Assembly (NCBI RefSeq): GCF_020523605.1
Contig: NZ_JAJAQI010000055.1
Span: forward strand, 1 to 32,337
Origin: Roseicella aerolata
Lineage (GTDB): Bacteria; Pseudomonadota; Alphaproteobacteria; Acetobacterales; Acetobacteraceae
DNA: 32,337 nt
Direction: 5' to 3'
Shown: positions 1-8,022 of the stretch, in pieces
How positions within the stretch are numbered: position 1 is the stretch's first letter
How the letters are laid out: each line of letters begins with the position of its first letter
Notes under the pieces: generated by a model
Seen by the model: the letters and a program-made list of their open reading frames with translations, nothing else
What the model was told of the DNA's origin: nothing
Database searches by the model: none
Program-made: the position numbers and the translations under genes

Positions 1-34
1 CCTTGCTGGTCGGAGCGGAGGATTTCGGGCTCAT
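1..34 (-). CDS. possible start of a CDS running off the left edge
   Basis: On the minus strand an ATG at 34 is preceded by AAGGAG with a 5-nt gap and opens a frame reading MSPKSSAPTSK before the window ends. Only 11 codons are visible, so no family can be named. The same first eight codons (MSPKSSAP) also read on the plus strand from 57, because this stretch is one arm of a perfect inverted repeat. A gene on a mobile element is possible but unproven. Confidence 0.3.
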   Translation of the reverse strand, partial: MSPKSSAPTSK

Positions 35-74
35 CTTCACTCCTTGACAGTTACGATGAGCCCGAAATCCTCCG
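16..74. repeat. 20-bp perfect inverted repeat with 19-nt loop
   Basis: Bases 16-35 are the exact reverse complement of 55-74, and the 19 nt between them contain CTTGACAG. The right arm lies about 45 bp before the point where cusA homology begins abruptly. The repeat may be a mobile-element end, an inverted duplication made during rearrangement, or a transcription terminator. No target duplication can be judged because the left flank is outside the window. Confidence 0.6.
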
Positions 75-119
75 CCCCTCAATCACCCCCGGCTGTCTCA
101 TGGGCGCTGACGCCGGACA

Positions 120-1331
120 GCCTGGACCATGCCGATCAAGGCGCGCATCGACATGCTCTCGACCGGCATCCGCACGCCCGTCGGCGTCAAGGTCTACGGC
201 CCGGACCTGACGGGCATCGACCGGCTGTCGCGCGAGGTCGAGGCCGCGATCCGGGCGGTGCCCGGCACGACCAGCGCCTTCGCCGAGCGGGTCGAGGGCG
301 GCTACTACCTCGAGATCGAGCCCGACCGGGCGGCGCTCGCCCGCCATGGCCTGACCGTCGGCGACCTGCAGGAGACCATCGCCACCGCGCTCGGCGGCGA
401 GCCGGTCACCACCACGGTCGAGGGCCGCGCCCGCTACACGGTGAACGTCCGCTACCCGCGCGGCCTGCGCAGCGACCCGCAAGGAATCGCCGCCCAGGTG
501 CTGGTCCAGGGCATGCAGGGCGCCGCCATCCCCCTGGGCCAGCTGGCGACGGTCCAGCTGCGCCGTGGCCCGCCGACAATCCGGACCGAGAACGCGCAGC
601 TGGTGAACTACGTCTATGTCGACATGCACGGCCGCGACGTCGGTGGCTACGTCGCCGACGCCCGGCGCGCCGTGGCGGAGCGGGTGCGGATGCCGCCCGG
701 CTACCACGTCGAGTGGAGCGGCCAGTTCGAGTACATGCAGCGGGCCAAGGCGAAACTGGCCATCGTCGTGCCGGTCACCCTGCTCGTCATCTTCGTGCTG
801 CTCTACCTGAACTTCGGGCGGCTCACCGAGACGCTCATCGTCATGCTCTCGGTGCCCTTCGCGCTCGTCGGCGGCGTCTGGCTGATGCACCTGATGCAGT
901 TCAACCTCTCCGTCGCGGTCGCGGTCGGCTTCATCGCGCTGGCCGGGGTCGCGGCGGAGACCGGCGTCATCATGCTGATCTACCTGGACCACGCGCTCGA
1001 CGCGGCGCGCGAGCGGTGCCGCGCGGAAGGTCGGCCGCTGAGCCAGTCCGACCTGCGCCACGCCATCATGGAGGGCGCGGTCGAGCGCGTGCGGCCAAAG
1101 ATGATGACGGTCACCGCCATCATGGCGGGGCTGCTGCCCATCCTCTGGAGCACCGGCACCGGCTCGGAGCTCATGCGGCGCATCGCCGTCCCGATGGTCG
1201 GCGGCATGGTGTCCTCGACGGTGCTGACGCTCCTGGTCATCCCGGCGATCTACGGCCTGGTGAAGGGCTGGCGCCTGCCCCGGGCACAGGCGACGGCGCG
1301 GAAGGCAAAGTCGTTCGCGGTGGCGGAGTGA
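120..1331 (+). pseudogene. cusA: 5'-truncated CusA/CzcA-type RND efflux pump gene (C-terminal ~400 aa)
   Basis: The frame from about 120 reads AWTMPIKARIDMLSTGIRTP, typical of the middle of heavy-metal RND pumps of the CusA type, which run to about 1,050 residues. It then continues to the normal C-terminus. Present are the second half of the porter domain, the membrane helices starting near AIVVPVTLLVIFVLLYLNF, the PFALVGG and GVAAETGVIML segments, and the late RPKMMTVTAIMAGLLPI helix. Reading upstream, the frame meets a TGA at 108-110 and resemblance is lost near 118, so roughly the first 630 residues are missing. ATG 129 could serve as a start but has no good ribosome site, and a protein lacking the N-terminal helices should not pump. 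No cusB or cusC partner is visible. Most likely a dead remnant left by a rearrangement next to the inverted repeat at 16-74. Confidence 0.8.
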
Positions 1332-1363
1332 CGGCTGGCGATGCGCCAAGGGTCCCGCCGCAG

Positions 1364-2497
1364 TCAGGCTCCAGGTCGTTCCGTTGCCGCCCGGGCGAGG
1401 CCGAACGGCGGTGCGGCCCGCCGCCGCAGGATCCAGCGCTGGGCAGGCATCTCCACCCAGCGCCAGGCCAGCCAACCGGCCAGCAGGGTGGCCAGGTAGC
1501 CCGCCACCATCAGCGCGGCCCGCCCGGGCGGCCCCAGCTCGGCCAGCCGCAGCACCCCGACCACCGCAGCCTCGACGAAAACCCAGCAGAGATAGATGCC
1601 GAAGGACGCCTCGCCGAGCCGCAGGAGCAGGTCCGGCCGCGCGGGCGCCGGGCGGCCGAGGCCTGCCTGCCAGATTGTCGGGACGAGGGCGGCCAGCCCG
1701 AGCGCCGCGAGCGCGTCTTCCCCGAGCAGCAGCCCAGCCGGAAGCCCGGCCAGGGCTGGCCAGAGCAGGGGACGGGGCAGTCGGCCCTCGGTCGCGAGTC
1801 GGCCAAGGGAGAGTCCGATGCCGAATTCCAGGAAGAAGCGCAGCAGCCCGAGATGCAGCGTGTGGTTCAGCGAGGGCGCCGGGCCCCAGCGCGTCAGCAG
1901 CCAGAGGCCGAGCAGCCCTCCCGCCGCCGCCAGCGCCACCGCCGCGCTCGGCAGCCGCAGCAGGCCGCGCAGCACAAAGGGAAAGGCGAGATAGCCAGCC
2001 CACTCCGCGGACAGCGCCCAAGACGGGTAGTTCCAGGTGAAGCGCTCGGACGTCTCCCAGGCGTTCAGCAGGGCGAGCTGCAGCAGGAAGTCGCGGAGGC
2101 CGAAACGGCCCGGGTCATGGATGGTCATGCCCAGCGCGACCGCCACGCCCACCAGCAGCGCCAGCGCCAGCAGCGCCAGGGCGTGCAGCGGCCAGATCTT
2201 GGCCACGCGTCGCAGCAGGAATTGGCCGATCCCGGCCAGGCTCATTGGCGGCCGTGCCCGGTAGCCGAGCCAGAGGGCGAAGCCCGAGAGCAGGAAGAAC
2301 CCGTCCACCCCGAGATAGCCGCGGCGCAGCACCGGCGCGAGCCAGGTGTAGGTCTCGGTCACGTGCAGCGGCAGGTCGAGGTGGTAGAGGACCACCCAGC
2401 CGATGAGGAAGAAGCGCAGCCGGGTCAGCCCCGCATGCCGCGCCCCGCCCCCCACCGCAGTGCCTGCCGGTTCCGCCGGGCGACCACCCTGCCCCAT
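1364..2497 (-). CDS. acyltransferase-3 family membrane protein (OafA/YrhL type)
   Basis: A 377-residue integral membrane protein. The N-terminal signature TRLRFFLIGWVVLYHLDLPL, with the family's essential His at residue 39, and the following RRGYLGVDGFFLLSGFAL match acyltransferase-3 proteins, which transfer acetyl or other acyl groups onto sugars of exported polysaccharides, lipids or antibiotics. About ten hydrophobic helices follow, with RVAKIWPLHALALL and FTWNYPSWALSAEWAGYL as further family landmarks. The start at 2497 is chosen because AGGAGG lies 5-6 nt upstream. The frame stays open far upstream but loses all resemblance there. The gene ends 32 bp from the convergent cusA remnant. It has no evident metal role and the acyl acceptor cannot be told. 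It may belong to the region that lay here before the copper genes arrived. Confidence 0.85.
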   Translation of the reverse strand: MGQGGRPAEPAGTAVGGGARHAGLTRLRFFLIGWVVLYHLDLPLHVTETYTWLAPVLRRGYLGVDGFFLLSGFALWLGYRARPPMSLAGIGQFLLRRVAKIWPLHALALLALALLVGVAVALGMTIHDPGRFGLRDFLLQLALLNAWETSERFTWNYPSWALSAEWAGYLAFPFVLRGLLRLPSAAVALAAAGGLLGLWLLTRWGPAPSLNHTLHLGLLRFFLEFGIGLSLGRLATEGRLPRPLLWPALAGLPAGLLLGEDALAALGLAALVPTIWQAGLGRPAPARPDLLLRLGEASFGIYLCWVFVEAAVVGVLRLAELGPPGRAALMVAGYLATLLAGWLAWRWVEMPAQRWILRRRAAPPFGLARAATERPGA

Positions 2498-3001
2498 GCC
2501 CCCTCCTCGCCCAATGCAACCTTGGATCGGCCGCCCATGCGGGACACCGCCTGGACGGGCAAGTCGTTTTGCCGTCAGCAACCCAGCGCACCCGGCCCGT
2601 CGGCCGCCGCCCTTCCCTTGCCGGATCGCGCCGAACCCCTTGCCCGCGGCCGCGGGGCGCGGGCGCGCCGACACTCTCCCGATGATCGCCACACCGCGGC
2701 GCCCCGGCGCCGCTTTAATACTTTGACACACTGGACCGGCTCGCCGGACGGCATCCGGCCGGATTCTCCCGCGAGATCCGACGCTGCCCGGACCGCAACG
2801 AAACGAATCCTCCCCGCCCTCCTCGCGGTCGCGGCGAAAGCGCCGACCAGGGCCATGGGCACGCCCATGGGGGCAGGCAGATGGCTCCGGCCGCCGAACA
2901 GGCCCACGAAGGCGACCGCGAGGGGCGATGACCGAATGGCACGTGCCCAGCCCGGGCGTGTCGCCGTGGCCGGTGCAGGACGGCGCCCCTCGCGGCGCCC
3001 C
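2498..3001. other. intergenic region between divergent genes
   Basis: I see no convincing gene in these 504 bases. Open frames on both strands are rich in Arg, Pro and Gly and have no family resemblance. The stretch holds a GGCGCC-CC-GGCGCC inverted repeat at 2698-2711, directly followed by one copy of the AT-rich motif at 2717-2732. It leads into the CueR-type promoter of the copper operon. Confidence 0.5.
2717..2732 (+). repeat. AT-rich island motif, copy 1 of 7
   Basis: AATACTTTGACACACT, an AT-rich stretch in very GC-rich surroundings. Near-copies occur at 13785, 16362, 23637, 23770, 25223 and 26585. It lies between the divergent acyltransferase and copper ATPase genes. Function unknown; a shared operator or promoter element is the simplest reading. 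Confidence 0.5.
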
Positions 3002-3032
3002 TTGACCTTGCCATTGTGGGAAGCCGCATCTG
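3002..3032 (+). promoter_or_regulatory. CueR/MerR-type promoter of the copper ATPase operon
   Basis: TTGACC at 3002-3007, then a 19-nt spacer carrying the imperfect dyad CCTTGCCATTGTGGGAAG, then CATCTG at 3027-3032. The overlong 19-bp spacer with a dyad between the hexamers is the hallmark of promoters twisted open by MerR-family activators such as CueR. The expected start near 3039 leaves a 26-nt leader carrying the ribosome site of the ATPase gene. Four similar sites lie elsewhere in the window. Confidence 0.7.
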
Positions 3033-3064
3033 ATCCGGCAGTTTGAGTTCAGGAGACAGGCGCA

Positions 3065-5308
3065 ATGGACGCTCCGACTGTGGAGGCCGGGACTGCCGCG
3101 AAGGCCGGGGGCGGTGCCGAGGTGGACATCGGCATCGAGGGAATGAGCTGCGCCTCCTGCGTCGGCCGGGTCGAGCGGGCGCTGAGGCGGGTGCCGGGCG
3201 TCATGGAGGCCGAGGTGAACCTGGCCACCGAACGGGCCCGCGTCACCGCCGCCCGGAGCGCCGTCACCATTCAGCAGCTCGTCGCAGCCATCCAGGACAC
3301 TGGCTACGAGGCCAGCCCGGTCGAGCGGGCGAGCGCCCCGTCGGAGGAGACGGATGCCGCCGCGGCCCGGAGCCGTCGCGAGCTGTTCCGCGTCGTGGCC
3401 ACGGCCGCGCTCTCGGCGCCACTCCTGCTCGGCATGGCGGGCCACCTGTTCGGGGCCGAGTGGATGATGCTGCCCGGCTGGGTCCAGTTCGCCCTGGCGA
3501 CGCCGGTGCAGTTCTGGCTGGGCTGGCGGTTCTACGTGGCCGGGTGGAAGGCCGCGCGGTCCCTCAGCGGCAACATGGACCTGCTGGTCGCCCTGGGCAC
3601 GACAGCCGCCTGGGGGCTAAGCGTCTTTGAGCTGCTAACGGCGCACGGGGATCACGCGCCCGCGCTCTACTTCGAGTCCTCGGCGCTCATCATCGCCTTC
3701 GTCCTGCTCGGCAAGTGGCTGGAGGCGCGCGCGAAGGGACAGACGGCGTCGGCCATCCGCGCCCTCATGGATCTCCGGCCCGACAAGGCGCGCCTGCGCC
3801 GGGGCGGCGCCGAGGTCGAGGTGCCGCTCGCCGAGGTCCGGGTCGGCGACGTCGTCGTGGTCCGCCCGGGCGAGCGCATCCCGGTGGACGGGCGCGTGGT
3901 GGAGGGCGGCGGCAGCGTCGACGAGTCCATGCTGACCGGCGAGAGCCTGCCCGTGGAAAAGGCGCCCGGGGCCAAGGTGACCGGCGGCTCCATCAACACG
4001 GATGGGTTGCTGGTCGTCGAGACCACCGCCATCGGCGCGGAGACCACGCTGGCCAGGATCGTGCGGCTGGTCGAGGGCGCCCAGGCGTCCAAGGCGCCGA
4101 TCCAGCGCCTGGTGGACCGCGTCAGCGCGGTCTTCGTCCCGGTTGTGCTCGGCATCGCGCTCGTCACCTTCGTCGGCTGGTGGGCGGTCACCGGCGACGC
4201 GACGGCAGCCATCCTGAACGCGGTGGCGGTCATGGTCATCGCCTGTCCCTGCGCCCTGGGCCTGGCGACGCCAACCGCCATCATGGTCGGCACCGGTGCC
4301 GCGGCGCGGCACGGCATCCTCATCAAGGACGCCGAGGCACTGGAGCGGGCGCACGCGATCACCACGGTCGCCTTCGACAAGACCGGCACCCTGACCGAGG
4401 GGCGCCCCGAGGTGACCGACGTCGCCCCCGCCTATGCGGAAGCGGCGGAGGTCCTCCGCCTGGCCGCCGCGCTCCAGGCGGGGAGCGAACACCCGCTGGC
4501 GGCCGCCGTCCGGCGCCGGGCCGAGGCCGAGGGTATCCCGCAGGAATCGGCCAAGGACTTCCGCGCCCTCGCTGGGCGGGGCGTCTCGGGCGAGGTCGCG
4601 GGGCGCTCGCTCATCCTCGGCAACCGGCGCCTGCTCGAGGAGAACGGGCTGGTCGGCGATGCGCTCGCCCCGGTGGCCAGGGATCTCGAGGCGTCGGGGC
4701 GGACCGTGTCCTGGCTGGCAGAGACGGCGCCTAACCGCCGGGCCCTCGGCCTGATCGCGTTCGGCGACAGCGTCAAGGATTCGGCGAGGGACGCCGTCGA
4801 CCGGCTGCACCGCCAGGGCATCGAGACGGTCATGCTGACCGGCGATGGCCGAGGCGCCGCGGCCGTCGCCGCCCGGTCGCTGGGCATCGACAGGGTGGTC
4901 GCGGAGGTGCTGCCCGAGGGCAAGGCCGAGGCGGTCGCCAGGCTGCGCGGCGAGGGCAAGGTGGTTGCCATGGTCGGCGACGGCGTCAACGACGCGCCCG
5001 CACTCGCCGCGGCCGACGTCGGCATCGCCATGGCGACCGGCACCGACGTCGCCATGCACACGGCGGGGGTGACGCTGATGCGGGGCGACCCGGCGCTGGT
5101 CGCGGGGGCCATCGACGTGTCGCGGCGGACCTACCGCAAGATCCGGCAGGGGCTCTTCTGGGCCTTCGTCTACAACCTGGTCGGCATCCCGCTGGCGGCG
5201 CTCGGCCTGCTCAGCCCGGTGGTTGCGGGCGCGGCGATGGCGTTGAGCAGCGTCAGCGTGGTCACGAACGCGCTCCTGCTGCGCGGCTGGAACCCGCGGT
5301 CAGAGTAG
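3065..5308 (+). CDS. copA: Cu(+)-exporting P1B-1-type ATPase
   Basis: A 747-residue heavy-metal P-type ATPase that should export Cu(I) (or Ag(I)) from the cytoplasm using ATP. One heavy-metal-associated domain at the N-terminus carries GMSCASC (Cys29, Cys32). The membrane metal site ACPCALG has Cys394 and Cys396, the phosphorylated Asp438 sits in DKTGT, and the hinge is [12 protein letters not shown]. The last two helices carry the YN and MALSS residues typical of the Cu(I) subgroup. Length is normal for a single-HMA member. The ATG at 3065 follows AGGAGA at an 8-nt spacing and lies 26 nt below a predicted CueR-type start, so copper induction is likely. The DsbD-like gene begins 10 bp downstream, and copA appears to head a long copper operon. 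A second ATPase of different N-terminal layout lies at 20465-22876. Confidence 0.95.
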   Translation: MDAPTVEAGTAAKAGGGAEVDIGIEGMSCASCVGRVERALRRVPGVMEAEVNLATERARVTAARSAVTIQQLVAAIQDTGYEASPVERASAPSEETDAAAARSRRELFRVVATAALSAPLLLGMAGHLFGAEWMMLPGWVQFALATPVQFWLGWRFYVAGWKAARSLSGNMDLLVALGTTAAWGLSVFELLTAHGDHAPALYFESSALIIAFVLLGKWLEARAKGQTASAIRALMDLRPDKARLRRGGAEVEVPLAEVRVGDVVVVRPGERIPVDGRVVEGGGSVDESMLTGESLPVEKAPGAKVTGGSINTDGLLVVETTAIGAETTLARIVRLVEGAQASKAPIQRLVDRVSAVFVPVVLGIALVTFVGWWAVTGDATAAILNAVAVMVIACPCALGLATPTAIMVGTGAAARHGILIKDAEALERAHAITTVAFDKTGTLTEGRPEVTDVAPAYAEAAEVLRLAAALQAGSEHPLAAAVRRRAEAEGIPQESAKDFRALAGRGVSGEVAGRSLILGNRRLLEENGLVGDALAPVARDLEASGRTVSWLAETAPNRRALGLIAFGDSVKDSARDAVDRLHRQGIETVMLTGDGRGAAAVAARSLGIDRVVAEVLPEGKAEAVARLRGEGKVVAMVGDGVNDAPALAAADVGIAMATGTDVAMHTAGVTLMRGDPALVAGAIDVSRRTYRKIRQGLFWAFVYNLVGIPLAALGLLSPVVAGAAMALSSVSVVTNALLLRGWNPRSE

Positions 5309-5318
5309 GGGAGCGACC

Positions 5319-7487
5319 ATGAGCATCGGAGGAGCGGCGGGCGTGGCTGGCATGTTCTCCAAAGCCGCCCGGCGCCAAGAGCGCTTCGGGACCCTCTCGG
5401 AAGCTCTCGCGGGCTGCCTGCGCCTGCTCGCCGCGGCGCTCGTCGCCTTCGTCCTGGCGTGGCCCGCCGCGGCGCCGCGGGCGGCGAGTGGCCCGTGGGC
5501 GTCCGGGGAGACCATGCGCGCCCGCCTGCTCGCCGCGACCGACGCCGCCGGATCCGACAGGGAAATCAGGGCGGGGCTCCAGGTCTCCATGGCCGACGGC
5601 TGGGACACCTACTGGCGCTCGCCCGGGGACGCCGGGGCGGCGCCCGCGGTGGACTGGTCCGGCTCGGCGAACGTCGCCGCGGTGGACTGGCGCTGGCCCG
5701 CGCCCACCCGGTTCACGCTGTTCGGCCTCGAGACCTTCGGCTACCTCGACGAGGTCGTCTTCCCGCTCACCGTCCGCCCCGAGCGGCCCGGCGAGCCGGT
5801 CGCGCTCCAGGGCAGGCTCGACATCCTGGTCTGCAGCACCGTCTGCGTCCCGAAGAGCCTGGCGCTGTCGCTCGACCTGCCAGCGGGCACGGCCGCGGTG
5901 GACCCGGAGGCGGCCAACCTCATCGCCCGCCACGACGCCCAGGTGCCGGACGACGGCTCGCGGTCCGGGCTCGCGGTGGACGGCGTCGCCGCGGTCCCCG
6001 GGAACCCGGCCGCCCTGGAGGTCAGGCTCTCCTCTAGGCAGCCGCTCTCCGCGCCGGACGTCATCGTCGAGAGCGAGAGGTGGACCTTCGGCAAACCGGA
6101 GTTCTCCTTCGGCCCCGACCGCGGAACTGCGACGGCGGTGCTGCCCGTGACCTCCGGGCCGGACGCGGTCGGCATGCCGGGCACCGGCGTCACCGTGACC
6201 GTGCTGGACGGGCCGCGGGCGGCGGAGACCCGAGGCACGGTCGCGGCGGGTGCTGCCCGCGCTGGGGCGTGGGGCAGCCTGCTGCCGTTCCTGGGCGTGG
6301 CGCTGCTCGGCGGGCTGGTCCTGAACCTGATGCCCTGCGTCCTGCCGGTGCTCAGCCTCAAGCTGATGGCCGCGCTGCGGCACCAGGGGCAGGCGCGACG
6401 CCAGGTCCGCCTCGACTTCCTGGCCACGGCGGCGGGCGTCGTCGCCTCCATGCTCGCCCTCGGCGGCGCGCTGGCCGCCCTGAAGGCTGCCGGGATCGCG
6501 GTCGGCTGGGGCATGCAGTTCCAGCAACCGGTGTTCCTCGTGGCGATGGCGGCCGCCCTCACCGTCTTCGCGGCGAGCCTCGCCGGGCTGCTCGAGATCC
6601 CGCTGCCGTCGCGCCTGGCGACCGCGATGGGCCGCGCGGGCGGGGACGGGCTCGCGGGCAGCTTCGCCGCCGGGGCGTTCACCACGGTGCTGGCGACGCC
6701 GTGCTCCGCCCCCTTCGTCGGCACGGCCGTCGGCTTCGCGCTGGCGCGGGGCCCGGCCGAGATCCTGGCCATCTTCGGCGCCCTGGGGGTGGGGCTGGCC
6801 ACGCCGCACCTCCTGGGCGCCGCCTTCCCCGGCCTCGTCCGCCTCCTGCCGAGGCCGGGCCAGTGGATGATCGCGCTCCGGCGCGTGCTGGCCGTCGCCC
6901 TGGCGGGGACGGCCGCCTGGCTCCTCGCCGTGCTGGCCGCCCAGACCTCCTGGGAGGCCGCGGTAGCGGTGGCTGTCGCGCTGGCGGTGCTGGCCGGGGC
7001 GCTGGTGCTGCGCCCGCGGATCGGCCCGCCCGCCGCCGCGGCCGTGGTTGTCCTCGCCCTCGCGGGGGCCGGAGCCGCGCCCGTCGTGCTTCGGGCGGCT
7101 CCGCCGAGCGCCGCGGCGACGGCCTGGGCACCCTTCGACGAGGCGGCCCTCCGGCGTCTCGTGGCCGAGGGCAGGGTGGTCCTCGTGGACGTGACCGCGG
7201 ACTGGTGCGCCAACTGCAAGGTCAACGACGCCCTGGTGCTGGAGTGGCCCGAGGTGGCGGTGGCCCTGGCCGGGCCGGGCGTGGTCGCCATGCGAGCCGA
7301 CTGGACCCGCCCGGACGCCCGGATCTCCGACTACCTCGCCCGGAACGACCGCTTCGGCATCCCCTTCAACGCGGTCTACGGCCCCGGCGCCCCGCGGGGC
7401 ATCCTCCTGTCCGAGGTCCTGACCCGGGAGGCGGTGCTGGACGCGCTCCGGCGCGCCCGCGGAGCCGACCTGGTGTCGCCGCGGTGA
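5319..7487 (+). CDS. scsB: DsbD/ScsB-family thiol:disulfide interchange protein
   Basis: A 722-residue membrane protein of the DsbD/ScsB type, which carries reducing power from cytoplasmic thioredoxin across the inner membrane to periplasmic proteins. ScsB was first described as a suppressor of copper sensitivity. A hydrophobic signal stretch at about residues 34-58 is followed by a periplasmic N-terminal domain with CSTVC (Cys172, Cys176), a multi-helix core with the redox cysteines Cys340 (in NLMPCVLPVLSLKL) and Cys462 (in ATPCSAPFVG), and a C-terminal thioredoxin-like domain with WCANC (Cys630, Cys633). All three relay pairs are thus present. The gene starts 10 bp after copA and is surely cotranscribed. 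It may keep Cys-containing copper proteins such as the SCO protein at 11246 reduced. The symbol follows the N-terminal domain type; plain dsbD is the alternative. Confidence 0.88.
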   Translation: MSIGGAAGVAGMFSKAARRQERFGTLSEALAGCLRLLAAALVAFVLAWPAAAPRAASGPWASGETMRARLLAATDAAGSDREIRAGLQVSMADGWDTYWRSPGDAGAAPAVDWSGSANVAAVDWRWPAPTRFTLFGLETFGYLDEVVFPLTVRPERPGEPVALQGRLDILVCSTVCVPKSLALSLDLPAGTAAVDPEAANLIARHDAQVPDDGSRSGLAVDGVAAVPGNPAALEVRLSSRQPLSAPDVIVESERWTFGKPEFSFGPDRGTATAVLPVTSGPDAVGMPGTGVTVTVLDGPRAAETRGTVAAGAARAGAWGSLLPFLGVALLGGLVLNLMPCVLPVLSLKLMAALRHQGQARRQVRLDFLATAAGVVASMLALGGALAALKAAGIAVGWGMQFQQPVFLVAMAAALTVFAASLAGLLEIPLPSRLATAMGRAGGDGLAGSFAAGAFTTVLATPCSAPFVGTAVGFALARGPAEILAIFGALGVGLATPHLLGAAFPGLVRLLPRPGQWMIALRRVLAVALAGTAAWLLAVLAAQTSWEAAVAVAVALAVLAGALVLRPRIGPPAAAAVVVLALAGAGAAPVVLRAAPPSAAATAWAPFDEAALRRLVAEGRVVLVDVTADWCANCKVNDALVLEWPEVAVALAGPGVVAMRADWTRPDARISDYLARNDRFGIPFNAVYGPGAPRGILLSEVLTREAVLDALRRARGADLVSPR

Positions 7488-7503
7488 GGAGGGCCGCGCG
7501 GGC

Positions 7504-7908
7504 ATGACCTTGCAGGGCAAACGCCGAGGGACATATCGTCCGGTCATGGGTACGCCCGTCCTCCGGCGCCTGCTGCTGGTCCTGACCGCCCTCGCCTTCG
7601 TGCTGGCGACGGCGCTGCCGGGGACCGCGTCGGCGATGCCCATGCCCGGCGGCGCCATGATGGCCGGAGGCCCCGGCCAGCCCTGCGGCGACTGCCCGAC
7701 CAAGGCGCCTGGCGGCGATGGCGGCACCAAGATGATGCCCTGCAGTGCCCTCGCCTGCTCGGGCGCCGTCGTCGGCCTACCGGCCCCGACCGTCCTGGCC
7801 GCGCCCGTCGCTGTCGCTTTCGAGTACGCGGGGCTGGCGCCTGCGGACCGACAGGGCAGGACGCTCCCGCCCGACCCCTTCCCGCCCAGACCCCTCCCCC
7901 TCGTCTAA
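7504..7908 (+). CDS. small secreted Cys/Met-containing protein of unknown function
   Basis: A 134-residue protein with a signal peptide (RRLLLVLTALAFVLATALPG, ending near TASA), so the mature part is periplasmic. It contains a Met/Gly patch (MPMPGGAMMAGG), then CGDC and a CSALAC segment, which could bind metal, and a Pro-rich tail. The first ATG at 7504 has GAGGAGG upstream at a rather long spacing. ATG 7546 gives a more standard signal peptide but lacks a ribosome site. It lies 16 bp after the scsB-like gene and before the multicopper oxidase, so a role in periplasmic copper handling is inferred from context alone. The minus-strand gene at 19897-20277 has a similar layout and may be a distant relative. 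Confidence 0.7.
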   Translation: MTLQGKRRGTYRPVMGTPVLRRLLLVLTALAFVLATALPGTASAMPMPGGAMMAGGPGQPCGDCPTKAPGGDGGTKMMPCSALACSGAVVGLPAPTVLAAPVAVAFEYAGLAPADRQGRTLPPDPFPPRPLPLV

Positions 7909-7935
7909 CCGCCGCCCGCCCACTGCGGGCGGCGG
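7909..7935 (+). terminator. GC-rich hairpin after the small secreted protein gene
   Basis: A perfect 11-bp stem (7909-7919 with 7925-7935) and a 5-nt loop begin two bases after the preceding stop codon. No T-run follows, so it could attenuate transcription, stabilise the upstream mRNA or act as a terminator. It sits in the longest gap (about 110 bp) of the first half of the operon. Confidence 0.5.
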
Positions 7936-8022
7936 CCGGAGTTCCATGGGTCCGGCCTCCGCCGGGCCCGCGCCACGCACCCGCCCCGTGCGGGCTGCGT
8001 CGGCATGACGAGGACGGACATC

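Noticed and set aside
2575-2907. Minus-strand frame starting MGLFGGRSHLPAPMGVPMAL
   Set aside because: A short stretch (VPMALVGAF) recalls RND pump helices, but nothing around it fits and there is no ribosome site. Too weak to call a remnant.
44-3046. A 1000-codon open frame on the plus strand
   Set aside because: It runs out of frame through the cusA remnant and antisense through the acyltransferase gene. The product is Arg/Pro/Gly/Gln-rich with no domain, as expected for a shadow frame in high-GC DNA.
5262-7730. An 822-codon minus-strand open frame opposite the DsbD/ScsB-like gene
   Set aside because: It is a shadow frame of low-complexity Arg/Gly/His-rich composition. The plus-strand gene has all catalytic cysteines.
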